DNA from: CAURMH01 sp963525745
Lineage (GTDB): Bacteria; Pseudomonadota; Gammaproteobacteria; Enterobacterales; Pasteurellaceae
NCBI GenBank assembly: GCA_963525745.1
Contig: CAURMH010000006.1
Span: 1-40,631 of the forward strand
Reading direction: 5' to 3'
DNA: 40,631 nucleotides
The notes under the pieces were generated by a model that was given only the letters and a program-made list of their open reading frames with translations, was not told the DNA's origin and did no database searches. Both the position numbers and the translations under genes were made by a program. Shown here one piece after another: positions 1 to 8,446 of this stretch. Within the stretch, counting starts at the first letter, position 1; every line of letters starts with the position of its first letter.

Positions 1-119
1 GAAACACAGAATCCCATTGATTGCATACGTTCAAAGTTGAATGAACCTAAAAGGAACGTTGAACGGAAGTAAGTGCTTAAAATATCGCCTTTGGTAAGTG
101 TCACTTTTTGTTCTGACAT
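1..119 (-). CDS. manZ: Mannose-family PTS component IID, N-terminal part (partial)
   Basis: Minus-strand reading from the ATG at 119-117 gives MSEQKVTLTKGDILSTYF and runs off the window edge after about 39 codons with no stop. This is the typical N-terminus of the IID membrane subunit of mannose-family phosphotransferase systems, which works with IIC to carry hexose across the inner membrane while IIB phosphorylates it. It lies 10 nt downstream of manY in the same direction, with an AAGGAG-type ribosome site in the gap, as in manXYZ operons. Only the first 39 residues are visible, so substrate and integrity of the rest cannot be judged. Confidence 0.9.
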   Translation of the reverse strand, partial: MSEQKVTLTKGDILSTYFRSTFLLGSFNFERMQSMGFCV

Positions 120-129
120 AATGCGCTCC

Positions 130-924
130 TTATAGACCTTCTAATTCGTTGTCGGCTAATTTTCTTTTGTTTGCCACCGGCATTGTCGCTTGGTTAAAGC
201 GCGGATTTAATTGAATATAAAGCATTGCCAAGCAAGTCCCTAAAATACCCAAGCCCACTAAGTTGTAATTGGTGAATGACGCAATTACGAAACCAAGGAA
301 GAAGAATGGCATTAACGCGCCTGCACGCATCATATTAATGACCATCGCATAACCGACGACCACAATGAAGCCCCCGGCGATTTGTAAGCCGCGCGTAATC
401 ACTTCCGGAATCGCATCCAATGCGTTGGTTACCGCATCGGTACCCGCCACTAAACCGACCGCCAATGCAGGTATAGCAACACGTAGTGCTTGTAAAGAAA
501 GACCGGCGAAGTGGCAAAGTTCGATACCGCGGAAATTGGCTTGTTCGGCAAGCTTATCGGCTTTGTGCTGCAGGAAGATGGTTAACGTACGCACGAAGAT
601 AGTTAACACTTGACCTGCCGCCGCAACCGGCACCGCAATCGCAATCGCGGTCCCCACGGATTGCCCGCCTTTGATAACTAAGATGGTAGAAATCACACTG
701 GCTAACGCTGCGTCAGGCGCCATTGCCGCCCCGACATTCATCCAGCCTAGTGCGATCATTTCAAGCGTACCGCCGATAATAATCCCGGTTTCAAGATCGC
801 CCAGCACTAATCCAATCATTGTACAAGCAAAAAGCGGACGATGGGTTTGGCGTTCATCAAGTACGCTTCCCATACCGCAGATCGCAGCGACCAGCGTCAC
901 TAAAATAAGTTCCATTGTAGACAT
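130..924 (-). CDS. manY: Mannose-family PTS component IIC
   Basis: 264-residue very hydrophobic protein that starts MSTMELILVTLVAAICGMGS and carries the IIC-family stretch with GTLEMIALGWMNVGAAMAPD near residues 52-71. It is close to the usual IIC length (about 266 residues). The family forms the sugar-translocating channel of mannose/glucose/glucosamine-type permeases with IID. It sits 9 nt after manX and 10 nt before manZ, so the three genes are almost certainly one transcript. The charged C-terminal tail (NKRKLADNELEGL) is cytoplasmic by expectation. The exact sugar is not readable from sequence. Confidence 0.93.
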   Translation of the reverse strand: MSTMELILVTLVAAICGMGSVLDERQTHRPLFACTMIGLVLGDLETGIIIGGTLEMIALGWMNVGAAMAPDAALASVISTILVIKGGQSVGTAIAIAVPVAAAGQVLTIFVRTLTIFLQHKADKLAEQANFRGIELCHFAGLSLQALRVAIPALAVGLVAGTDAVTNALDAIPEVITRGLQIAGGFIVVVGYAMVINMMRAGALMPFFFLGFVIASFTNYNLVGLGILGTCLAMLYIQLNPRFNQATMPVANKRKLADNELEGL

Positions 925-933
925 AAAATGCTC

Positions 934-1938
934 CTAGAATTTAATTGAATCTAATTTTTCGCGGGTAAGTTCAACTTTGGGATTATTTGCAACTTTTTGC
1001 AAACTTAAGCCGACGCCCATATCCAGTAATTTTTTGAATGCGTCTACATTGGCTTGGTTTACCGTGACGGCGTCAGACAATTGTTTATTGCCTTCTTTAT
1101 AGGTCATGCCACCCACATTGATTTCTTTAATTCGCAAACCGCCTTCAATTAAACGCACCGCATCTTCAGGTTTGGTGACGAGCATCAAAATGTTACGACC
1201 GGCATACTTCGGATTGTTGTAAACCTTAATCGCTTTTTCCACCGGAATCACATAGGCTTTCAAATGCGGCGGCGCAATTTGGAGCAATAATTCTTTACGA
1301 AGCTCATCATTCGCCACTTCATCGCTAATCGCAAAAATCGCTTCACATTTCACCGCTTTCGCCCAAGAAGTCGCCACTTGACCGTGAATTAAACGATCGT
1401 CGATACGCAGCAAATTGACGTTCATGCGACCGTTCGGATCATATTGCGCGTTATCTTCCGGCGCGTCGTCATTTTCTTGCTCAGAATCAACCGCACTTTT
1501 TGCTTCCGGCGTTGTTTCAGGTTGCGCAAAAGAGGCGACTTCGTCAGGTTTACGATAGCTTTTCACCGCCATCACGCCCACCTCTTTCGCCGTTTCTGCG
1601 AGCGCTTCCGCTGATTTTGCGTCGTCCTTGGCATCGAGCACTTCTAACAACATCGGCAAACTGACACCCGTAACAATATCGTCTTGCGGACGTTTGGCCG
1701 CCACACGTGCCGCGGCGTTATACGGGCTGCCGCCGAATAAATCGACTAAAAACAATACTGCATCGGTGGGATCGAACGCAGAGATGATTGCTTCGTATTT
1801 TTCAACGAGCGTATCCTGCCCTTCGCCGGGGAGAAAGGTAACAACATGGAGATTATCCACATCGCCGAATACCATTTTCGAAGAATTGACCAACTCATCG
1901 GAAAATTTCCCATGAGTTGCAACGATTACATGAATCAT
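934..1938 (-). CDS. manX: Mannose-family PTS fused component IIAB
   Basis: 334 residues with two cytoplasmic phosphotransfer domains. The N-terminal IIA domain (1-125) starts MIHVIVATHG with the expected phospho-histidine at His9. The C-terminal IIB domain (about 172-334) has LLRIDDRLIHGQVATSW with the expected phospho-histidine at His185. Between them is a Glu/Asp/Pro/Ala-rich linker (about 131-170), longer than in many relatives. Phosphate passes from HPr to IIA, to IIB, then to the incoming sugar. It is the first gene of manXYZ, with an AAGGAG ribosome site just upstream of the ATG at 1938. The upstream region (1939-2070) has a CRP-like site, an inverted repeat and a tandem repeat, so catabolite control is likely. 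An uptake signal lies in the linker-coding region at 1490. Confidence 0.94.
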   Translation of the reverse strand: MIHVIVATHGKFSDELVNSSKMVFGDVDNLHVVTFLPGEGQDTLVEKYEAIISAFDPTDAVLFLVDLFGGSPYNAAARVAAKRPQDDIVTGVSLPMLLEVLDAKDDAKSAEALAETAKEVGVMAVKSYRKPDEVASFAQPETTPEAKSAVDSEQENDDAPEDNAQYDPNGRMNVNLLRIDDRLIHGQVATSWAKAVKCEAIFAISDEVANDELRKELLLQIAPPHLKAYVIPVEKAIKVYNNPKYAGRNILMLVTKPEDAVRLIEGGLRIKEINVGGMTYKEGNKQLSDAVTVNQANVDAFKKLLDMGVGLSLQKVANNPKVELTREKLDSIKF

Positions 1939-1991
1939 TGATGACTCCTTGGTTGAAAAAATCTGTCGCAGAATAGCTTAAACCGTGGCAT

Positions 1992-2009
1992 AACTCAACA
2001 TAGTGAGTT
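1992..2009. promoter_or_regulatory. Inverted repeat in the manX promoter region (possible operator)
   Basis: Perfect inverted repeat AACTCA-N6-TGAGTT. On the minus strand it overlaps a -10-like TATGTT (2002-1997), where a repressor could block manX transcription. AACTCA occurs again at 2051-2056. No regulator is encoded nearby, so which protein binds is unknown. Confidence 0.4.
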
Positions 2010-2027
2010 GCTTTTTTCCCAAAAGAT

Positions 2028-2043
2028 CGTGACCAAGATCAAA
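2028..2043. promoter_or_regulatory. CRP-like binding site upstream of manXYZ
   Basis: CGTGA-CCAAGA-TCAAA resembles the CRP consensus TGTGA-N6-TCACA (7 of 10 half-site bases). It is centred about 45 bp upstream of the TSS predicted from the minus-strand TATGTT -10, near the class II activator position. Catabolite activation is usual for man operons. Confidence 0.55.
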
Positions 2044-2068
2044 TTTTTGTAACTCAAATTTTTGTAAC
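2039..2068. repeat. Perfect 15-bp tandem repeat between manX and tmcA
   Basis: TCAAATTTTTGTAAC occurs twice head to tail (2039-2053 and 2054-2068). The first copy overlaps the right half of the CRP-like site. It could be a short polymerase-slippage duplication or repeated binding sites. Confidence 0.8.
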
Positions 2069-2167
2069 TTTTCTCATCAGGTAAAAATCGAACGAGTAAG
2101 GATAGATTTTATCTTTTTTAAAAAAACGTTACGGCGGCGGAATATAGTTTTTATACGTAAAATTTTA

Positions 2168-2173
2168 TATAAT
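2168..2173 (+). promoter_or_regulatory. -10 element of a probable tmcA promoter
   Basis: A perfect TATAAT lies 33 bp before the tmcA start codon. The matching -35 (TAGTTT at 2145-2150, 17-bp spacer) is poor, so only the -10 is well supported. Confidence 0.5.
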
Positions 2174-2206
2174 TTAGCCTTTTCGTAAGGCTATTGAGAG
2201 AACCGC

Positions 2207-4108
2207 ATGTTTTTTCGTCGCGTTCAACTTTTAATCGACGCTCGACTGCCGCAGGAGTTGCCTGAGGATGCGTTAGTGATTAGCGATACTTCAGGCTTAC
2301 CTTTCACTCAAACGGCAAATTTGTTAGGACAGGAATTTTCTCATATTTTATTTGACGCACGCGACGGTATTCATCTTGAAAGCCTCGCTATCGCAGCGGG
2401 AACGTTACGCGCAGGCGGCACTTTACTGATTTTATTGCCTGCCTGGCAAGGGCTAGAAACTTTGCCGGAACAAGATAGTTTGCGCTGGGCGGGCGAATCC
2501 GAGCCCATCGCGACGCCTAATTTTATCCGTTATTTTCAATCATTAGTCGAGCATTTTCATTTTCCCGTTTTTTATGACGCAAGTGCGGTTGAATTTGCTC
2601 AAGTTTCTGCGCCGTCCGTTCTTCGTTCTAGGCTACGCGCCACAGCCGATCAGCGTCAAATCATTGAACAGATTTTAGCCGCAGAAACCGACTGCTATTT
2701 TCTTTCGGCAAAGCGCGGTCGCGGTAAATCGATTTTAGCGGCTTTATTGTCTACACGGCTGAACGCCCCGATTTATCTTACGGCACAGAATAAAAGTGCG
2801 GTCAAAAATTTGCTTGATTTTAGTGCGGCGCATATTCGCTTTATGGCGCCGGACGACTTAATTCAAACGTTACATCGCCATCCTGATTTTGGCAGCGAAG
2901 CCTGGCTGTTCGTAGATGAAGCGGCCACCTTGCCCTTAGCGCAATTACAGCAATTCAGCCGCTCTTTTAAACATATTTTATTTATGACAACGGTTCATGG
3001 CTATGAAGGCACCGGACGTGGCTTTGAACTCAAATTCAGTCGAAAAATCGACCGCACTTTTACCCGTTTTGAATTAACGGAGCCGCTGCGTTGGCCGTTA
3101 AACGATAAATTAGAAGCCTTTATTGACGAATTATTGTTGCTTGAGGCGGAAGATAAATTCGATTTAAATGTGCCGACGTGGCGCGATATTCAAAATTCGA
3201 TACATATTCAAACAATTTCTCAGCAAAACCTTGCACAATCGCCGCATGATTTTTATGGGTTGTTAACATTGGCGCATTATCGTACCTCCGTGTCGGATTT
3301 ACGCCGTTTATTTGATGCGAAACATCAGCGATTTTATGCCGCTTATTTGTCGCCCTCTTCCGAGCGGTTGATGGGGGCGGTTTGGGGCTTGGAAGAAGGC
3401 GGCATAGCAGACGAGGAATTGATTTTGGCGGTTAGCCGCGGCCAGCGCCGTCCGCGTGGAAATCTTGTGCCGCAGGCACTATGTGTTCAACAGAATAATA
3501 CGCAAGTATGTCGATTGCATTCGTTGCGTCTTTCCCGCATTGCCGTCCATCCGAATTGGCAACATCGAGGAATAGGTTCTCGACTCGTTGAATTTATTGC
3601 AAAAAAAGAAAAAGTCGATTTTCTTTCCGTGAGTTTTGGTTATACCGCTGAATTGGCGCGGTTTTGGCAAAAAAATGGATTCCGCATCGTGCATTTGGCG
3701 ACCAAATTAGAAGCAAGTAGCGGTTGTTATTCGGTTATTGCGCTGCGCGGAATCAGTGCGCAGGGAAACGCTTTAGTCGATGCCATACAACGCGCTTTTG
3801 AACGTAACATCGGTTTATCTTTTCATCCGTTAGCCGATATTTTTGCCGCACCGGAAAACGATTGGCGGCTTACTCGGGAAGATTGGCTCAGTTTAAAAAA
3901 CTTCGCCGATTTTAACCGCACTTTGAATGCGACGATTCCGGCGTTGCGTCGTTTGTTGCTGCTGCATGATAACCTGATTGATTTTCCGTTATTGAGGGAT
4001 TATCTTGTCACAAAGCGGGTGCCGATTTATAAAAAAAATTGGTTAAAATTGATTCGCGCCGAAGTGCAGCAAATGATATCTCAAACTTGTTTATTGGAGG
4101 CTTTATGA
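2207..4108 (+). CDS. tmcA: tRNA(Met) cytidine acetyltransferase TmcA
   Basis: 633 residues. TmcA makes N4-acetylcytidine at the wobble base of elongator tRNA-Met, using acetyl-CoA and ATP/GTP. The sequence shows the family order: an N-terminal segment, an RNA-helicase-like ATPase module with Walker A RGRGKS (residues 170-175) and Walker B-like VDEAATLP (Asp237, Glu238), then a GNAT acetyltransferase domain around 435-505 (HPNWQHRGIGSRLVEF), then a tRNA-binding tail. It is somewhat shorter than the E. coli protein. GAGAG precedes the ATG. Four uptake signals lie inside the gene. The last bases overlap the start of the next small gene in an ATGA, so translation is probably coupled. Confidence 0.95.
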   Translation: MFFRRVQLLIDARLPQELPEDALVISDTSGLPFTQTANLLGQEFSHILFDARDGIHLESLAIAAGTLRAGGTLLILLPAWQGLETLPEQDSLRWAGESEPIATPNFIRYFQSLVEHFHFPVFYDASAVEFAQVSAPSVLRSRLRATADQRQIIEQILAAETDCYFLSAKRGRGKSILAALLSTRLNAPIYLTAQNKSAVKNLLDFSAAHIRFMAPDDLIQTLHRHPDFGSEAWLFVDEAATLPLAQLQQFSRSFKHILFMTTVHGYEGTGRGFELKFSRKIDRTFTRFELTEPLRWPLNDKLEAFIDELLLLEAEDKFDLNVPTWRDIQNSIHIQTISQQNLAQSPHDFYGLLTLAHYRTSVSDLRRLFDAKHQRFYAAYLSPSSERLMGAVWGLEEGGIADEELILAVSRGQRRPRGNLVPQALCVQQNNTQVCRLHSLRLSRIAVHPNWQHRGIGSRLVEFIAKKEKVDFLSVSFGYTAELARFWQKNGFRIVHLATKLEASSGCYSVIALRGISAQGNALVDAIQRAFERNIGLSFHPLADIFAAPENDWRLTREDWLSLKNFADFNRTLNATIPALRRLLLLHDNLIDFPLLRDYLVTKRVPIYKKNWLKLIRAEVQQMISQTCLLEAL

Positions 4109-4269
4109 GCGAACAAGTGAAAAAAAGTTGGTTTAAAAAAGCGATCGAAAAATATAACGATTTTTGTAAAGAAATCGGCATAGATCAGGGGGCTTGTCGA
4201 AGCTGTGTTCCTGTTGTTAAAGCCGATGAAAATGGAAATTTGAAAAAAGAAGAGCCTCAATCGAAATAA
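4105..4269 (+). CDS. Small conserved hypothetical protein, DUF5363-like
   Basis: A 54-residue basic protein starting MSEQVKKSWFKKAIEKYNDF. The start is set by a strong GGAGG at 4096-4100 and by the ATGA overlap with the tmcA stop, rather than by an in-frame codon further upstream. It has one CRSC motif (CxxC) in the middle and a charged C-terminus, and no membrane segment or signal peptide. It resembles the short DUF5363 proteins found next to tmcA in Pasteurellaceae. That assignment is from memory. Function is unknown. Tight coupling to tmcA suggests a role linked to it or simply co-expression. Confidence 0.75.
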   Translation: MSEQVKKSWFKKAIEKYNDFCKEIGIDQGACRSCVPVVKADENGNLKKEEPQSK

Positions 4270-4271
4270 GA

Positions 4272-4287
4272 CTGTATTTATATACAG
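4272..4287. promoter_or_regulatory. LexA-type SOS box upstream of mfd
   Basis: CTGTATTTATATACAG matches the gamma-proteobacterial LexA pattern CTG-N10-CAG with the preferred AT-rich core. Its outer 6 bp on each side form a perfect inverted repeat. It lies 2 bp after the preceding stop codon and 70 bp before the mfd ATG, overlapping a possible -35 region for the TAAAAT -10 at 4301-4306. No T-run follows, so it is not a terminator. Confidence 0.65.
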
Positions 4288-4295
4288 ATAATTAT

Positions 4296-4325
4296 TTGGA
4301 TAAAATCCGATTTTTGCGTTAAACT
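4296..4325 (+). promoter_or_regulatory. Candidate mfd promoter(s)
   Basis: Two options can be read. TAAAAT at 4301-4306 could be a -10 whose -35 region lies in the LexA-like box. TTGGAT (4296-4301) could be a -35 with TAAACT (4320-4325) as -10, at 18-bp spacing. Either would put mfd on its own transcript apart from tmcA. Confidence 0.4.
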
Positions 4326-4357
4326 ATGCGGCAATTTTTCATGATTGTTTGCATTTT

Positions 4358-7300
4358 ATGAGTTCGTCTTTTTTTTCACTTGATATTCCGAGCGAGCCTC
4401 GTGACCACAAAATTTTAGCCAATGTTATCCCCGGTGCCGATGTGTTGGCTATTAGCGAGATAGCGCAACAACACCGGGGATTGCTTGTCGTCGTCACACC
4501 GGATGCGCGAAGTGCGGTACGTTTGGCGGATGTTTTAAGCGGGTTTTGTGCGGTGCCGGTGAATTTATTTCCCGATTGGGAAACCTTGCCTTACGATTAT
4601 TTTTCACCTCATCAGGAAATCATTTCTTCACGCCTCAGTGCGCTGTTTCATTTACAACAAGCTCGCCACGGCATTTTTATTTTATCGATTAATACATTAA
4701 TGCAGCGTCTGTGTCCGACATCCTACCTGCAGCACAATGTTTTATTGATTAAAAAAGGCGATCGCCTTGTCATTGATAAATTGCGTTTGCAATTGGAATC
4801 CGCCGGCTATCGTGCCGTAGAGCAGGTGTTGGAGCATGGCGAATATGCCGTGCGGGGTTCTTTGCTTGATCTTTTCCCGATGGGAAGTGCGGTTCCTTTT
4901 CGATTGGATTTTTTCGATGATGAAATCGATTCCATCCGTACTTTTGACGTGGATACGCAACGTACGCTTGATGAAATTCAATTCATCAATCTTTTGCCCG
5001 CGCATGAATTCCCGACAGATGAAAAAGGCATTGAGCTATTCCGTAGTCGATTTCGGGAAATTTTTGGCGAAATTCGTCGCGATCCGGAACATATTTATCA
5101 GCAAATCAGCAAAGGCACCTTAGTTGCCGGAATTGAGTACTGGCAACCGCTGTTTTTTAGCGAGACGGCAACGCTTTTTGATTATTTACCGGATTCGGTT
5201 TTGCTGGTGGATTCGGAGGAAAATCAAGCGTCGGCACAGCGTTTTTCTGCCGATGTAAAACAACGTTACGAGCAGCGTAAGAAGGATCCGATGCGACCGC
5301 TTTTGCCGCCGGAGGCCTTATGGCTCAGCGTTGAGGAAACCAATCGCCTTTTAAAAAATTATGCGCGATTGACGCTAAAACAGGAAAAAGTGCGGTCGTC
5401 CGTGCGACAAAAAAATCTATCGGTAGCGCCTTTGCCGCCGTTAACCATGCAATCGCAGCAAAAAGAGCCGCTCGGTCAGCTTCGCCGATTTATTGAACAA
5501 TTTAAAGGCCATGTAGTGTTTTCCGTCGAAACGGAAGGGCGGCGTGAAACCTTGTTGGATTTGTTGGCGGCATTGAAATTGAAACCGCAGCAAATTCGTC
5601 ATTTATCACAGGCGAAAGAACAAAAATACAGTTTATTAATCAGTGGATTAGGGCACGGTTTTGTTCTGGAAAAGGATGTTTCCTTGGCGCTAATTACTGA
5701 AAACGAATTGCTGGGTGAGCGAATTCAGCAGCGTCAACAAAGCAAACGAAAATCGATCAATCCGGACACGTTAGTGCGAAATTTGGCCGAATTAAAAATT
5801 GGTCAGCCTGTGGTGCATTTGGATCATGGCGTCGGGCGTTACGGCGGTTTGGTCACATTGGATACGGGCGGCATCAAAGCGGAATATTTATTGTTAAATT
5901 ATGCCAATACCGCCAAACTTTATGTGCCGGTAACGTCGTTGCATTTGATTAGCCGTTATGTCGGCGGCGCCGATGAAAATGCGCCGTTACATAAATTAGG
6001 TAACGAAGTGTGGGCAAAAATACGTCAAAAAGCGGCAGAAAAAATCCGTGACGTGGCCGCTGAACTGCTGGATGTTTATGCGCAGCGTGAAGCTAAACAA
6101 GGTTTTGCATTTCGTTATGAACGCGAAGCGTTACAACAATTTGCGGCGTCTTTTCCTTTTGAGGAAACGCACGATCAAATGATGGCGATTAATGCCGTGA
6201 TGAGTGATATGTGCCGACCGAAACCGATGGATCGTTTGGTTTGTGGCGATGTCGGATTTGGTAAAACCGAAGTGGCGATGCGGGCGGCTTTTTTGGCCGT
6301 GATGAACCATAAGCAGGTGGCCGTGTTGGTGCCGACCACATTGCTGGCGCAGCAGCACTATGAAAATTTTAAAGATCGTTTTGCCAATTGGCCTGTCAAT
6401 GTCGACATGCTTTCTCGTTTTAAAACGGCAAAAGAACAAAAGCAAATTTTACAACGGCTGGCCGAAGGAAAGGTCGATATTGTTATCGGCACACATAAAT
6501 TATTGCAAACCGACGTGACGTTTCATGATTTGGGCTTGCTGATTATTGATGAAGAGCATCGTTTTGGCGTCGCGCAAAAGGAAAAAATGAAACAATGGCG
6601 TGCGGATATTGATATTTTGACGTTAACGGCAACGCCGATTCCGCGTACATTAAATATGGCTATGAACGGCATTCGTGATCTGTCGATCATTTCTACGCCG
6701 CCGGCGCGGCGTTTAACGATTAAAACCTTTGTTCGACAAACGGACGATTTGATTATCCGTGAAGCCATTTTGCGTGAAATTTTGCGTGGCGGACAAGTTT
6801 ATTATCTGCACAATGATGTGGCAAGTATTGAAAATACGGCGGAAAAATTGACCGCACTTGTGCCCGAAGCGCGTGTGATTGTGGGGCATGGGCAGATGCG
6901 CGAACGCGAACTTGAACACGTAATGAACGATTTTTACCATCAACGTTATAATATTTTGGTCTGTTCGACCATTATTGAAACCGGCATTGATGTCCCGACG
7001 GCAAATACGATTATTATTGAACGCGCCGATCATTTCGGGTTGGCGCAGTTACATCAATTGCGCGGTCGGGTCGGCCGTTCCCACCACCAGGCTTATGCTT
7101 ATTTGTTAACCCCTCCGCCGAAATTAATGACAAAAGATGCGCAATGTCGTTTGGAAGCCTTAGAAAGTTTAGATAATTTGGGCGCCGGCTTCATTTTGGC
7201 TACCCATGATTTAGAAATTCGTGGCGCGGGCGAATTGTTAGGTAATGAGCAAAGCGGGCAGATCGAATCGATTGGTTTTTCTTTGTATATGGAATTGCTG

Positions 7301-7813
7301 GAAGCCGCCGTAAGCGCTTTAAAGAGCGGTCGCGAGCCATCCTTGGAGGAGTTGACCCAACAACAAACGGAAATTGAATTGCGCATTCCGGCTTTGTTAC
7401 CTGATGATTATTTAGGCGACGTAAATATGCGGCTGTCTTTTTATAAACGAATTGCGGCGGCGGAAAATAAAACGGTACTAAATGAATTGAAAGTTGAGCT
7501 AATTGATCGCTTCGGATTGTTGCCTGAAGCGACAAAAAATTTATTTTGTATCACAGCATTACGTTTGGCCGTAAAACCATTGGGTATTTTGCGTATTGAT
7601 GCCGGAATGCAAGGCGGTTTTCTTGAATTTTCACCGCATGCGGATATTTGCCCGGATAACTTTATCCGATTAATCCGACAACAGCCGACCGTTTACCGCT
7701 TTGATGGACCATTAAAATTTAAATTTGTAAAGAATTTACCGACGAATCAAGATCGTGTTGAATTTGTTGAAAATTTAATTAATGCATTAGGCGGAGAAGG
7801 AAAAGGAGAATAG
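4358..7813 (+). CDS. mfd: Transcription-repair coupling factor Mfd
   Basis: About 1151 residues from the ATG at 4358. A TTG three codons earlier is in frame but less likely. Mfd is a DNA translocase that removes RNA polymerase stalled at lesions and recruits UvrA. Visible parts are the UvrB-homology N-terminal region with LFPDWETLPYDYFSPH, a CarD-like RNA-polymerase-interaction domain (GQPVVHLDHGVGRYGGL near residues 485-500), and a RecG-like helicase with Walker A GDVGFGKTE (about 629-637) and DEEH (about 731-734). The helicase is followed by a TRCF C-terminal domain. Length is normal. A LexA-like box precedes the gene, and the next gene follows after 6 nt, so they are probably co-transcribed. 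Four uptake signals are inside. Confidence 0.96.
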   Translation: MSSSFFSLDIPSEPRDHKILANVIPGADVLAISEIAQQHRGLLVVVTPDARSAVRLADVLSGFCAVPVNLFPDWETLPYDYFSPHQEIISSRLSALFHLQQARHGIFILSINTLMQRLCPTSYLQHNVLLIKKGDRLVIDKLRLQLESAGYRAVEQVLEHGEYAVRGSLLDLFPMGSAVPFRLDFFDDEIDSIRTFDVDTQRTLDEIQFINLLPAHEFPTDEKGIELFRSRFREIFGEIRRDPEHIYQQISKGTLVAGIEYWQPLFFSETATLFDYLPDSVLLVDSEENQASAQRFSADVKQRYEQRKKDPMRPLLPPEALWLSVEETNRLLKNYARLTLKQEKVRSSVRQKNLSVAPLPPLTMQSQQKEPLGQLRRFIEQFKGHVVFSVETEGRRETLLDLLAALKLKPQQIRHLSQAKEQKYSLLISGLGHGFVLEKDVSLALITENELLGERIQQRQQSKRKSINPDTLVRNLAELKIGQPVVHLDHGVGRYGGLVTLDTGGIKAEYLLLNYANTAKLYVPVTSLHLISRYVGGADENAPLHKLGNEVWAKIRQKAAEKIRDVAAELLDVYAQREAKQGFAFRYEREALQQFAASFPFEETHDQMMAINAVMSDMCRPKPMDRLVCGDVGFGKTEVAMRAAFLAVMNHKQVAVLVPTTLLAQQHYENFKDRFANWPVNVDMLSRFKTAKEQKQILQRLAEGKVDIVIGTHKLLQTDVTFHDLGLLIIDEEHRFGVAQKEKMKQWRADIDILTLTATPIPRTLNMAMNGIRDLSIISTPPARRLTIKTFVRQTDDLIIREAILREILRGGQVYYLHNDVASIENTAEKLTALVPEARVIVGHGQMRERELEHVMNDFYHQRYNILVCSTIIETGIDVPTANTIIIERADHFGLAQLHQLRGRVGRSHHQAYAYLLTPPPKLMTKDAQCRLEALESLDNLGAGFILATHDLEIRGAGELLGNEQSGQIESIGFSLYMELLEAAVSALKSGREPSLEELTQQQTEIELRIPALLPDDYLGDVNMRLSFYKRIAAAENKTVLNELKVELIDRFGLLPEATKNLFCITALRLAVKPLGILRIDAGMQGGFLEFSPHADICPDNFIRLIRQQPTVYRFDGPLKFKFVKNLPTNQDRVEFVENLINALGGEGKGE

Positions 7814-7819
7814 AGATTT

Positions 7820-8419
7820 ATGTCAACGATTGCACAAATAAAAGATAAAATTACCCAAGATCCCGAAAATCAATTTTTTACGGAAAGAGGGATTATGCCG
7901 TTATTTGCCGCGCCTGCCAAGGCACGTATCAACATTGTTGGTCAGGCTCCGGGTATCAAAGCGCAAGAAACGCGATTATATTGGAACGACAAAAGCGGTG
8001 AGCGTTTACGGGAATGGCTCGGTGTGGACCGCGATATGTTTTATCATTCCGGCCTGTTTGCCGTTATTCCGATGGATTTTTATTATCCCGGAAAAGGAAA
8101 ATCAGGGGATTTGCCGCCGCGTAAAGGGTTTGCAGAAAAATGGCATCCGCAAATTTTAGCCTGTTTGCCTGATATTGAATTAACGGTGGTCATCGGGCAA
8201 TACGCTCAACATTATTATTTGTCGCAGAATAAATTTAATGTCACGGAAACCGTGAAAAACTACCGCCGATTTCTACCGCACTTTTTTCCGTTGGTTCATC
8301 CTTCTCCACGTAATCAACTTTGGCTGGCTAAAAATACTTGGTTTCTTCAAGAAGTCATTCCGGCGCTACGGCGCAGAGTGAACGACATTCTTATGCGAAA
8401 ATCTGCTCACTCAAAATAA
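7820..8419 (+). CDS. Uracil-DNA glycosylase family protein
   Basis: 199 residues. The two signature motifs of the uracil-DNA glycosylase superfamily are visible: motif 1 GQAPG (residues 41-45) and motif 2 HPSPRN (residues 160-165), with the fold's length and spacing. By family it would excise uracil or another deaminated base, starting base-excision repair. The motif-1 form without the Asp/Tyr of family 1 UDG (GQDPYH) means activity and substrate are uncertain. No Cys cluster typical of the iron-sulfur families 4 and 5 is seen. It starts 6 nt after mfd, so the two repair genes form a transcription unit that may share SOS control. A GGAGAA ribosome site overlaps the mfd stop. Confidence 0.85.
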   Translation: MSTIAQIKDKITQDPENQFFTERGIMPLFAAPAKARINIVGQAPGIKAQETRLYWNDKSGERLREWLGVDRDMFYHSGLFAVIPMDFYYPGKGKSGDLPPRKGFAEKWHPQILACLPDIELTVVIGQYAQHYYLSQNKFNVTETVKNYRRFLPHFFPLVHPSPRNQLWLAKNTWFLQEVIPALRRRVNDILMRKSAHSK

Positions 8420-8446
8420 TTGACGATTTTTGACCGCACTTTGTTT

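Noticed and set aside
4272..4287. Terminator for tmcA and the small gene
   Set aside because: The stem is AT-rich, only 6 bp, and is followed by GATAATT rather than a T-run. The LexA pattern fits better.
6131..7535. Several minus-strand open frames opposite mfd
   Set aside because: They lie wholly opposite intact, conserved mfd helicase coding sequence and show no recognisable family or start signal.
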